Part shown: positions 1-7,837 of the stretch, one piece after another | How positions within the stretch are numbered: position 1 is the stretch's first letter | How the letters are laid out: each line of letters opens with the position of its first letter | Assembly: GCA_942491945.1 (NCBI GenBank) | Contig: CALODD010000085.1 | Coordinates: 5,831-69,830 of the forward strand | DNA length: 64,000 bases | Direction of reading: 5' to 3' | DNA from: JAJDYQ01 sp942491945 | GTDB lineage: Bacteria; Pseudomonadota; Gammaproteobacteria; JAJDYQ01 | Made by a program: the position numbers and the translations under genes | Notes under the pieces: model-generated | The model's database searches: none | What the model was told of the DNA's origin: nothing | Seen by the model: the letters and a program-made list of their open reading frames with translations, nothing else

Positions 1-1912
1 CCAGGGCCTGTGCATAATCGCCAAAGCGCAGGGTCATGGCGCGCAGGGCGTCATCCACCAGTTGCGCCCGCGACTCCAGCATCGCCAAAGCCTTCTCGCC
101 GATATCATTGCCGAAGAAGCGGGCGGTGGTGCCCTGGGCAAAGCCGCGCAATTCGTGCAATACGCGGCGGCGGCGCATCAGCAGGAATTCATAGCGATCC
201 TCCAACGCCCGTTCCAATGGCTGCTGAATGCCAAGCCAGCGGTAGAGCCAAAGCGTCCAGCGCAGGCGCGGCGCAATGCCTAGCGCCCGGTTGGCGGCAA
301 TTTCGTAGGCCGCGCTGCCGCCACTGCTGGCGGCGTCGCGCAACCGGTCGGCGGATGTTACCAGCCGGGCAATGACCCGCAGGGAGACCATCTGCTCTGC
401 AAAATGGCGCAGGTAGAGGGCACGCTCCCGCGTGGCCAGTGCCACCAACGCGATGTTCAGGCGGGTTTCTGCCGGCAGTGCAGGGCCGGTTTCCCCGTCT
501 TCGCTGCCATCCAGCGAGGCTTCCGCCGCCGCCAGGGTTTCTTCCGAAAGACCCAGTTGTCGGGCCGCCAGATGCAGTTGCCGGGTCCGGCGGACTTCCG
601 AAACGGCCAGCACCCGTTCGCGCATGGCCTCCTCTGCCGGGCTCAGGCGGTCCAGGCCAAGAAAGTTCAGCAATGGGCGCAGCAGCGGCGCGCTGATGAA
701 AAGCGTCAGGCAGACATAGCCGACAGACACGCCGGCAACGGTCTGCCGGAATTCCAGCGGCAGGCTGACATTCTCCATCACGGCGAGCGCCAGGATCAGC
801 GTAATCGCGCCTCGCAGGCCGCCCCACAGAATGATGGCCTTGAACCGGGCATCGACCTTCTCCGCCAAGCCAAAGAAGGTTAGCGCAGGCAGCAGGCTAT
901 AGAGGACGATGGCGCGCGCTGTGAGCGCTGCCACGAACACCAGCAGGCAGTACAGCCAATCCAGTAACGACAGGCTGAGCACCAAACGCGCCGCCAGGAT
1001 GGAGGCTACCAGGAAGACAACCGAGACAAAGGCGAACTCCAGCCAGTGCCAGAACCGCAGCAGCGTCTGCCAGTTGGCCGGTGGCAGGCGCGATGGCCCG
1101 TCGGCGGCAATGGCCAAACCGGCAAAGGCCACGGCCACCACGCCAGACGCGCCAAAGACATATTGTGCCACCACATAGGCAAGATAAGGTATGGCCAGCG
1201 AAAATGTCTGCTCCAGCACCGCATTCCGGCCAAGCGCAGCAAAGCCCAGCCACGCCAACTGTGCCAGGATAACGCCGACAAGCGCGCCGACAGCGAAATC
1301 GGGCAAGGCGGCAATGGCGACGCTGGTTGCCGAGTCCTGCCCGCCTGTTTGCGCCAGCACTGTCAGGGCGGCGAACAGCGCGATGGCGGCGGCATCGTTC
1401 AGCAGGCTTTCGCCCTCGACGATAACGCGCAGCCGCTTGGTCGCGCCGAGATCGCGGAAAACAGCGACGACGGCGGCGGGGTCTGTGGTGGAGATGATCG
1501 CACCCAGCAGCAAGGCCGCGACCCAGTCGAAGCCCGCAATACCCGCCAGTGCAGCACCGACAACCCCGGTTGTGACGAGGACGGCGACGACGGCCAGCAG
1601 CAAGACCGCCCATACCTCGTCCATCAGCAGGCGCACATCCACGTGCAGGCCTGCGGAAAACAGCAGGGGTGGCAGGAACAGCAACAGGAAGTCGTGCGCG
1701 CTGAGACCGAAGGCTTGCAGACTGCCCGCCGCATCGCCTGCCAACAGCGAGGGCAGGCTGCCAGTGCCAATGCCGACAATACCGACAGCCAAGCCGACCG
1801 CGGCCAGCAACACGCTGTGCGGCAGGCGCAGCCGCTGCGCCAGCGGTACGAGCAGGCTCGACAGCAGCAGCAGCAGCGCAAGCGCGACAAGGCTTTCGAC
1901 TAAAGCGATCAT
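1..1912 (-). CDS. CPA1-family cation/proton antiporter, 3' end missing (runs off left edge)
   Basis: Reading the minus strand from the ATG at 1912 gives an open frame of 637 codons with no stop before the window edge. It is a CPA1 (NhaP-like) Na+ or K+/H+ antiporter of the inner membrane. About 400 residues of hydrophobic helices contain the family core STTDPAAVVAVF at about 140-151 and ESLLND at about 167-172. The Asn171-Asp172 pair is the form typical of electroneutral exchangers. After the helices comes a hydrophilic, Arg/Glu-rich cytoplasmic tail of more than 200 residues, cut by the edge. The gene is divergent from the dehydrogenase at 2022. Base and codon use are strongly GC-rich, unlike everything right of 3000. 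The family call is firm; the ion is not known. Confidence 0.88.
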   Translation of the reverse strand, partial: MIALVESLVALALLLLLSSLLVPLAQRLRLPHSVLLAAVGLAVGIVGIGTGSLPSLLAGDAAGSLQAFGLSAHDFLLLFLPPLLFSAGLHVDVRLLMDEVWAVLLLAVVAVLVTTGVVGAALAGIAGFDWVAALLLGAIISTTDPAAVVAVFRDLGATKRLRVIVEGESLLNDAAAIALFAALTVLAQTGGQDSATSVAIAALPDFAVGALVGVILAQLAWLGFAALGRNAVLEQTFSLAIPYLAYVVAQYVFGASGVVAVAFAGLAIAADGPSRLPPANWQTLLRFWHWLEFAFVSVVFLVASILAARLVLSLSLLDWLYCLLVFVAALTARAIVLYSLLPALTFFGLAEKVDARFKAIILWGGLRGAITLILALAVMENVSLPLEFRQTVAGVSVGYVCLTLFISAPLLRPLLNFLGLDRLSPAEEAMRERVLAVSEVRRTRQLHLAARQLGLSEETLAAAEASLDGSEDGETGPALPAETRLNIALVALATRERALYLRHFAEQMVSLRVIARLVTSADRLRDAASSGGSAAYEIAANRALGIAPRLRWTLWLYRWLGIQQPLERALEDRYEFLLMRRRRVLHELRGFAQGTTARFFGNDIGEKALAMLESRAQLVDDALRAMTLRFGDYAQAL

Positions 1913-2021
1913 GAGGCGTAGTCTTAAGCCTTAGCCAGTGCGGGCGCCAGAAAACTGACGCCTTGCAGGCTGCGGCCTGGCGGTAAAGTGCCGGGCAAAA
2001 CAGTACGGAAGGAGCCATTCT

Positions 2022-2912
2022 ATGAAGCTGGACGTGATCGGAGTCATGAGCCCGGGCGATATGGGCCATGGGGTTGGGCGGGCGCTGCGCGAATCGGGCT
2101 GGCGTGTGCTCACCAACCTGACGGGACGGAGCGAGCGCACACGTGGCTTGTCCGAGAGCGCGGGCTTGGAGGATGCCGGCAGCCTGGAAGCAATCATGGC
2201 CGAGGCGGATCTAGTCGTCTCCATCATGCCGCCTTCAGCAGCCGAGAGCTTTGCGGAAGAGGCAGCGCAGGCGATGGCCACGGCGAACCGCCGTCCGCCA
2301 TTTGCCGATATGAACGCCATTTCGCCAGCAACATCCGCCGTTATCGGCCGGATTATTACCGGTGCCGGGGCATCCTATATCGACGGCGGCATTATCGGCT
2401 TGACGCCCGGCAAGGCGGCAGCACCCCGGCTCTATGTGTCCGGCCCGGACGCGGAGCACCTGGAGCGGTTGACGACAGAGACCATGGCCTGGCGGTTTGT
2501 GGGGCTGGAGGCCGGGCGCGCCTCGACATTGAAGATGCTCTATGCCGGCCTGAACAAGGGCACTTGGGCCTTGCAGGCAACCATGGCTATCGCGGCGGAG
2601 CGGTATGGTCTGTTCGATGCCTTCATGGGAGAAGTTTCAGGCAGCAATCCGGTGCGGGCCAAGGATATGGAGAACTGGGTCGGCTTCCTGGCCGCCGATG
2701 CGGAACGCTGGCATCCGGAAATGGTGGAAATTGCAGAGACGCTGGCGGAAGTGGGCGCAACCACTGGCTTTCACCGGGGCGCAGAAGAACTGTTCCGGCT
2801 GTTGGCGCGATCGCCGCTGGCCGCCGAGACCCGCCAAACATGGGACCGGACCCGGACCATGAAGGAATCCGTCGAGATATTCGCGGAGACCCTGAAGAAA
2901 CAAAACGACTAG
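2022..2912 (+). CDS. NAD(P)-dependent dehydrogenase of the 6-phosphogluconate/3-hydroxyisobutyrate type with DUF1932 C-terminus
   Basis: The 296-residue product starts at an ATG preceded by a clear AAGGAG at 2009-2014. The N-terminal half (about 1-160) is a Rossmann domain like the NAD-binding domain of 6-phosphogluconate and beta-hydroxyacid dehydrogenases, with IGVMSPGDMG at 6-15 and VVSIMPPS near 65. The C-terminal half is helical, with LKMLYAGLNKG near 170, and resembles the DUF1932 domain found in this group. The substrate cannot be told from sequence. The gene is GC-rich, divergent from the antiporter, and ends about 90 bp left of the composition break. Confidence 0.8.
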   Translation: MKLDVIGVMSPGDMGHGVGRALRESGWRVLTNLTGRSERTRGLSESAGLEDAGSLEAIMAEADLVVSIMPPSAAESFAEEAAQAMATANRRPPFADMNAISPATSAVIGRIITGAGASYIDGGIIGLTPGKAAAPRLYVSGPDAEHLERLTTETMAWRFVGLEAGRASTLKMLYAGLNKGTWALQATMAIAAERYGLFDAFMGEVSGSNPVRAKDMENWVGFLAADAERWHPEMVEIAETLAEVGATTGFHRGAEELFRLLARSPLAAETRQTWDRTRTMKESVEIFAETLKKQND

Positions 2913-3003
2913 CGCGCATGTGCCGGTCTTGCCCCCTGGACGGGATTCGGCGATAGCTTGACCAGTGACCACATTATTCTGAAAGGCCGTTACCATGCTG
3001 TTC
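2913..3003. other. Composition break and junction with truncated ilvA
   Basis: Left of about 2955 the sequence is GC-rich. From about 2960 rightward it has the balanced composition of the rest of the window. The ilvA reading frame (minus strand) matches its family down to the Asp-Glu codons at 3001-3006 and then runs into unrelated sequence and a stop at 2974. The break in homology is therefore at or just left of 3000. I see no insertion-sequence ends, tRNA or direct repeat at the junction. A contig join between two organisms is as likely as a real recombination point. Confidence 0.7.
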
Positions 3004-3801
3004 ATCTGTCGTAACCAGGATAACTTCATCAACACACTGGCGTGATACATCAAACGTCTTTTCACCGACCTGTTTTACGGCAACACCATCTGCAAAAATG
3101 CCAACCTGATCAAGAATGACACGCTTATTCTGTATTAATGCATGATGCATTGATGGCGCATCCACCGGTTCAACACCGATCACTTTAATCTCGGGATGAT
3201 GATGCTTAATCCATGCACCCATCCCTGCAACCAGTCCACCACCACCGACAGGAATAAATATCGCATCGGGTAATTGATCCATTTGCTCTAATATCTCCTG
3301 AGCTACAGTTCCCTGGCCTGCGATGACTTCATAATCATCGTAAGGATGGATATAGGTTGCGCCAGTTTTGGCTGATAGCTCATAGGCATGTGCCGATGCG
3401 TCATCATATGTGTTGCCATGCAGCACAACATTACCGCCTAATCGCTCTACGGCATTCACCTTAATATCTGGCGTTGTTTTAGGCATAACGATGGTGGCAT
3501 CGATTCCCATGCGTGTGGCTGATAAGGCGATACCTTGTGCATGGTTACCCGCAGAAGCGCCGATAATTCCCTTCTCACACTCTGCCGACGTCAATCCAGA
3601 AATTTTGTTGTAGGCGCCACGTATCTTGAACGAAAACACCGCCTGCTGGTCTTCGCGTTTGGAATAGACATTATTCGACAGGCGCTTTGACATTAACGTC
3701 ATGTGATCTAGTGATGTCTTGACCGCCACATCGTAGACTCTGGCGCGCTTTATATTTTCTACGATTTCACTCAAAGTCATTGTGGTTACGCCGGATTCCA
3801 T
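2974..3801 (-). pseudogene. ilvA: Threonine dehydratase, truncated (N-terminal ~267 of ~500 residues)
   Basis: The product is the PLP-dependent catalytic part of biosynthetic threonine ammonia-lyase, the first step of isoleucine synthesis. Visible are the PLP lysine in FSFKIRGAYNK (Lys59), SAGNH at 83-87 and the glycine loop PVGGGG at 184-189. Homology stops after VTTDE at 263-267, then eight unrelated residues and a stop. The rest of the catalytic domain and the ACT-like regulatory region are missing. Start is ATG 3801, or 3780 (Met8). Divergence from rpiA is a common gammaproteobacterial arrangement, so the right-hand context is native. The truncation coincides with the composition break and may be an assembly artefact. 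Confidence 0.85.
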
Positions 3802-3883
3802 TGCTGTTATAGCTGCCCATGTCTGTTAGACATATTCGACACAGGGTATCATTGCGGCTTTTGAATACAAAGAGGGAAATGTC

Positions 3884-4543
3884 ATGTCGCAGGATGCAGG
3901 CAAAAAAATGGCAGCAGAGGCCGCCATGGAATTCGTCGAGGCAGGCGAGATTATCGGTGTAGGCACCGGCTCAACAGTCAATTTTTTCATCGACTATCTG
4001 GCTGAAGTTAAGCATAAAATCGATGGTGCAGTCTCAAGCTCGGTTGTCTCTACCGAACGCATGGAAGCACATGGAATCAAAGTTTATGACCTGAATGACG
4101 TCAATGGCATGTCTATCTACGTCGATGGCGCCGATGAATCTACTCGCCACCTGCATCTGATTAAAGGCGGCGGTGGCGCACTAACCCGTGAAAAGATTGT
4201 AGCTGCAGCGAGTGAGAAATTTGTCTGTATTGCAGATGACTCAAAACTGGTTGATCGCCTGGGAAAATTCCCATTACCTGTCGAAGTCATTCCCATGGCT
4301 CGCAGCATGGTTGCACGTAAATTAATGAAATACGGTGGCCAGCCGGTACTGCGTGAAGGTTTCATCACCGACAACGGCTGTGAAATTCTGGATTTGCAGG
4401 GTCTGGATATCATCGATCCCGTTGCTATGGAACATGAAATCAACCAGATTCCAGGTGTCGTCACAGTTGGGCTGTTCGCCGAGCGCGGTGCAGACGTTCT
4501 ATTACTGGGTGCAGAAAGCGGCGTGACTCGTATCGATCCATAA
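3884..4543 (+). CDS. rpiA: Ribose-5-phosphate isomerase A
   Basis: The 219-residue product has the usual RpiA length. It interconverts ribose 5-phosphate and ribulose 5-phosphate in the pentose phosphate and Calvin routes, in the cytosol. Key elements are present at the same numbers as in E. coli: phosphate loop GTGST at 27-31, DGADE at 81-85 (Asp81, Asp84), Lys94 in KGGGGALTREK, and the catalytic Glu103. The ATG at 3884 follows GAGGGAAATGTC, a good ribosome site. The gene is divergent from ilvA, and the MFS gene follows after 2 bp, so the two are probably cotranscribed. Confidence 0.97.
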   Translation: MSQDAGKKMAAEAAMEFVEAGEIIGVGTGSTVNFFIDYLAEVKHKIDGAVSSSVVSTERMEAHGIKVYDLNDVNGMSIYVDGADESTRHLHLIKGGGGALTREKIVAAASEKFVCIADDSKLVDRLGKFPLPVEVIPMARSMVARKLMKYGGQPVLREGFITDNGCEILDLQGLDIIDPVAMEHEINQIPGVVTVGLFAERGADVLLLGAESGVTRIDP

Positions 4544-4545
4544 GC

Positions 4546-5727
4546 ATGTCCCTGTTCATCATAGATAAAGCACAACAGGCTCCTCAGCCTGAACGCTTTC
4601 TATGGTGGATGAGCTTTGCCGCTTCTCTCGCCTTTGCGACCTGGCAAGCCTTATTGAATAACTTTGCGATTGAAAACGCCGGTTTCACTGGAGTTGAAAT
4701 TGGTTTTTTACAAAGCCTTCGTGAAGTACCAGGATTCCTTGCCTTCACGACGGTGCTCATTCTTTATTTTCTGAGAGAACAGACCTTCGCCATTCTGTCC
4801 ATCCTGATACTTGGTGCAGGCGTGGCACTAACCGGTTTCTTCCCACAGGAATATGCCTTTTATGCCACTACATTCTTGATGTCGGTCGGCTTCCATTACT
4901 TTTTTACGATACAAAAATCGCTGGCACTACAATGGGTCGAGAAAGAACGTACCGCGATTACTCTGGGTAATCTGTCTGCGGCACGATCCTATGCAGCCAT
5001 ACTGGTTTTTGTCGGTATCTGGGTCAGCATCGAATTATTCGATATCAATTATGAATGGATCTATCTTATCGCTGGTGCCGGCGCGATACTGATCGCCTTG
5101 TACGCCTGGCGAAGCTTTCCAAGATTCTCTCATGTTGTTCCCCAGCACAAACATCTACTGATGCGTAAACGCTACTGGCTATATTACGCCCTGGTATTCA
5201 TGAGTGGCGCGCGCCGACAGATTTTCGTCGTTTTTGCCGGCTTTCTGATGGTTGAAAAATTTGGTTACGGTGCCTCTGATATTGCTCTGCTGTTTTTATT
5301 CAACCACATCCTCAACACATGGGCCGCACCACGTATCGGCAAACTGGTCGCACGTTGGGGAGAACATAAAGCACTCTCACTAGAATACATTGGCCTCATT
5401 ATAATCTTCCTCAGCTACGCAATGGTCGAAACCGCCTGGATTGCTGCACTGCTCTACGTGATCGATCACATTATCTTCGCCATGGCGATTGCCATTGAGA
5501 GTTATTTCAAAAAGATAGCCGACCCGAAAGATATCGCATCGACTGCCGGCGTATCGTTCACGATTAATCATATCGCCGCCGTTGTAATCCCTGCGATTTT
5601 TGGATTTCTATGGATACAGTCCCACAGTATCGTGTTTTATCTCGGTGCCGTCATGGCGGTGATATCACTGATTCTTTCGCAGTGGGTACCCAGACAACCG
5701 GCCTCGATGGTCGTATCTACGACATAA
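4546..5727 (+). CDS. Major facilitator superfamily permease
   Basis: This 393-residue inner-membrane protein has about 11-12 hydrophobic helices and the two-halves layout of the MFS. The charged loop around 205-220 (RKRYWLYY, SGARRQ) separates the halves. A short hydrophilic N-terminus precedes the first helix. The ATG lies 2 bp after the rpiA stop, so translation is probably coupled. I do not recognise a substrate-specific signature. The gene ends 2 bp before the convergent gene at 5730. Confidence 0.75.
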   Translation: MSLFIIDKAQQAPQPERFLWWMSFAASLAFATWQALLNNFAIENAGFTGVEIGFLQSLREVPGFLAFTTVLILYFLREQTFAILSILILGAGVALTGFFPQEYAFYATTFLMSVGFHYFFTIQKSLALQWVEKERTAITLGNLSAARSYAAILVFVGIWVSIELFDINYEWIYLIAGAGAILIALYAWRSFPRFSHVVPQHKHLLMRKRYWLYYALVFMSGARRQIFVVFAGFLMVEKFGYGASDIALLFLFNHILNTWAAPRIGKLVARWGEHKALSLEYIGLIIIFLSYAMVETAWIAALLYVIDHIIFAMAIAIESYFKKIADPKDIASTAGVSFTINHIAAVVIPAIFGFLWIQSHSIVFYLGAVMAVISLILSQWVPRQPASMVVSTT

Positions 5728-5729
5728 CA

Positions 5730-6077
5730 TCACGATAACTCGAACGCAGCAATCGTATTCAGTACGCTACCCATACTTGCCCGTGCAGAATGGTATTCAT
5801 CCATGAACTCTGACTGATGGTTTTCCTGTAGTTGACGCATTGCAGATAATAATTTCATCCTTACTGCCTCGGATGACTCGCCTTCATAGTCAAACTCTTC
5901 AGCCAGCCCTCTTAATCGATACAAGCCCCAGATACAGGCTTTGTAATCATCATTGGGATGATCGTTCTCCCTCTGGATTTGCTCATCAATGATAGTCAGC
6001 ACTCTGTCTTCGAACGTCAGTGAACGCTTAGATATAGTGACATGTTTAAATATCCGCAGAATGTAATCGAAAGGCAT
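5730..6077 (-). CDS. Small protein of unknown function (115 aa)
   Basis: This soluble, probably helical protein is rich in Glu, Arg and Asp and has no signal peptide or membrane segment. The middle (about 25-100) contains DDYKACIWGLYRLRGLAEEF and a run of charged helices. I do not recognise the family. It is the last gene of the minus-strand series that begins with ribF and runs through ileS, lspA and fkpB. It lies 9 bp after the secreted protein at 6087. Confidence 0.55.
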   Translation of the reverse strand: MPFDYILRIFKHVTISKRSLTFEDRVLTIIDEQIQRENDHPNDDYKACIWGLYRLRGLAEEFDYEGESSEAVRMKLLSAMRQLQENHQSEFMDEYHSARASMGSVLNTIAAFELS

Positions 6078-6086
6078 ACTTGTTCA

Positions 6087-6509
6087 TCAACGCTCAGATA
6101 CATTCGGATTTATCGAAAATAGAATCTCAGGAAAGTAAGGGCGAGAGGTACGAACAGGCTGATTCATATAGGCGTAATTTATCTGGCTATCTCCCCCTCT
6201 GAATGCAGAGATCACCCCAGTCGATTCATCGGTTTCAAACAACGTCCAGTCGAATGAATACAAATATTCGTTCTGACAGGTAACTGGAAATAGAAATGAC
6301 ATACTACCGTTCTTTTTATCGAAGGCTTTCTCTCGATCCGGAAAGCAAACCTGCTCGCGATTAACCGTCATGCATATATTCAGGCCGTAATCGGGTGAAG
6401 ACCAATGCAATGACTCAATTCCAACATCGCACATCGGTTGTAATTTTCCAGCGTTGACTACCGAAGTGAACGAAAGCATCAATAACGTGAGGATAAACAA
6501 ATATTTCAT
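6087..6509 (-). CDS. Secreted protein of unknown function (140 aa)
   Basis: The N-terminus is a typical signal peptide: MKYLF, a hydrophobic stretch, then a likely cleavage after VVNA (about residue 20). The mature part has four cysteines at about 27, 46, 55 and 78, which could form two disulfides in the periplasm. It is rich in aromatic residues. I do not recognise a family. It sits 18 bp after the small membrane protein gene, in the tail of the fkpB transcription unit. Confidence 0.55.
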   Translation of the reverse strand: MKYLFILTLLMLSFTSVVNAGKLQPMCDVGIESLHWSSPDYGLNICMTVNREQVCFPDREKAFDKKNGSMSFLFPVTCQNEYLYSFDWTLFETDESTGVISAFRGGDSQINYAYMNQPVRTSRPYFPEILFSINPNVSER

Positions 6510-6527
6510 ATCAGGAACACAAAACGT

Positions 6528-6911
6528 TCAACTATTCGCTAACGCATATAGCCAGATATACCACGCATAGCTATATACAAATCCGGAGATTGTGATGACA
6601 GCCCAACGTCTAAAAATAACCGGCTTACGCTGATAAAAGCGCATAATGCTAATAACAGAGGGATAAAGCATCACCATTAGCCATGCCAGAAACGGCCACA
6701 TTCCCATGTCATGAGTACGAAACACATAGAGCATCGCCAGCGCACTTAGAATGGTCAACACGCAGTAACCGGCAATCAACCATCGTTCAGATGGCATGCG
6801 ATAGATTGCATACGGCACATAGAAATACATTAGGATCGCCAGGACTGGCAGCCAATGCAGGCCGCCTGTATCAAGCAACCATTCAGGAAATGGAACGAAG
6901 TTCCAGAGCAT
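6528..6911 (-). CDS. Small integral membrane protein (127 aa), unknown
   Basis: Four hydrophobic segments are visible, at about 18-38, 45-65, 70-90 and 102-123, joined by short loops with Arg/Lys. No known motif is seen. Its ATG shares one base with the fkpB stop (TAATG at 6911), so it is translationally coupled to fkpB. In many gammaproteobacteria ispH follows fkpB; here this gene and two unknown genes take that place. Confidence 0.55.
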   Translation of the reverse strand: MLWNFVPFPEWLLDTGGLHWLPVLAILMYFYVPYAIYRMPSERWLIAGYCVLTILSALAMLYVFRTHDMGMWPFLAWLMVMLYPSVISIMRFYQRKPVIFRRWAVITISGFVYSYAWYIWLYALANS

Positions 6912-7351
6912 TAAGCTACATCGATGATTTTCATACGATACTTCAGATCATGACCCGCAAGCGGGTGATTGAAATCGACCGTTACACTGTCAGCTGCTAC
7001 TTTTTTCACCATGCCAGCTACCTCATCTCCAGCAGGTGTATGAAAAGCAATAATCTGGTTTTCTTCTGGTTGTAGATCATCATTGAAATCAGATAACAGC
7101 ATGTCATGGACATTCTCTGGATCATGGAAGCCAAAGGTCTGCTCTGGCGTCATGGTAATCGTATCTTCTTCACCGGCCTTCATGCCATAAAGTGCCAGCT
7201 CCAGACCTTCAATGATTGTGCCGTCACCGACAACAAAGCTCATTGGCTCTTCATCAAACGTGCTTTCGGCAACAGTTCCATCTTCCAGTGTAATCGAAAG
7301 ATGTATCGTGACTTTTGAACCTGGAACAATTTCAGCCATTTGTTTGCTCAT
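6911..7351 (-). CDS. fkpB: FKBP-type peptidyl-prolyl isomerase (SlpA/FkpB type)
   Basis: The 146-residue product is a SlyD/SlpA-type FKBP that catalyses proline isomerisation and acts as a cytosolic folding helper. The split FKBP core is visible: EDGTVAEST near 23, MSFVVGDGTIIEGLE near 37, and KAGEEDTITMTPEQTFGFHD. The insert-in-flap domain follows, then the last FKBP strands near 130. It overlaps the 5' neighbour lspA by 20 bp, and its stop shares a base with the next gene's ATG. Confidence 0.92.
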   Translation of the reverse strand: MSKQMAEIVPGSKVTIHLSITLEDGTVAESTFDEEPMSFVVGDGTIIEGLELALYGMKAGEEDTITMTPEQTFGFHDPENVHDMLLSDFNDDLQPEENQIIAFHTPAGDEVAGMVKKVAADSVTVDFNHPLAGHDLKYRMKIIDVA

Positions 7352-7826
7352 CAGGATGTTGATTAAAAATTAAATCGTAGATCAATAAAATAACACCCAG
7401 TGTTATCGCTGAATCTGCAACATTAAATATCGGCCAGTGATGCGTATTGTAATAAACATCGATAAAGTCGATAACATAACCGAACCAGACTCTATCTATC
7501 AGGTTACCAATCGCACCGCCCAGTATTAATGATAGCGCGGCCGCATGCAGACGTTCTTCTGCGCGCATCGTCCATATCCAGCGAAATAATACTGAACTGA
7601 TTATGGCTGTCAGGCCAATAAAGAACCAACGTTGCCAGCCACCTGCATCGCTCAGGAAACTAAATGCAGCACCCGTATTATATGCCAGAGTCAGGTTAAA
7701 CATTGGCATCATTGGCACTGGCTGATGATACTGTAATACCGAGTCTGCCCAGATTTTCGTTACCTGATCTATGACGATAACGATGAGCGACAATAGCAAC
7801 CAGCGACGTGCGTAAAGAGAAGCCAT
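7332..7826 (-). CDS. lspA: Lipoprotein signal peptidase (signal peptidase II)
   Basis: This 164-residue inner-membrane aspartyl protease removes the signal peptide from diacylglyceryl-modified prolipoproteins. Four hydrophobic helices are visible. Both catalytic aspartates are in place: Asp111 in NLIDRV and Asp138 in FNVADSA. The conserved NTGAAFSFL lies near 50-58. The gene is 11 bp after ileS and overlaps fkpB, the standard ileS-lspA-fkpB order. Its pathway partner lgt is in this window at 30.6 kb. Confidence 0.97.
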   Translation of the reverse strand: MASLYARRWLLLSLIVIVIDQVTKIWADSVLQYHQPVPMMPMFNLTLAYNTGAAFSFLSDAGGWQRWFFIGLTAIISSVLFRWIWTMRAEERLHAAALSLILGGAIGNLIDRVWFGYVIDFIDVYYNTHHWPIFNVADSAITLGVILLIYDLIFNQHPDEQTNG

Positions 7827-7837
7827 TTTAATATTTA

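Noticed and set aside
897..2069. 390-aa minus-strand open frame
   Set aside because: It is Arg/Ala/Cys-rich without motifs and lies across the antiporter in another frame. The antiporter frame (from 1912) has full CPA1 motifs and helices.
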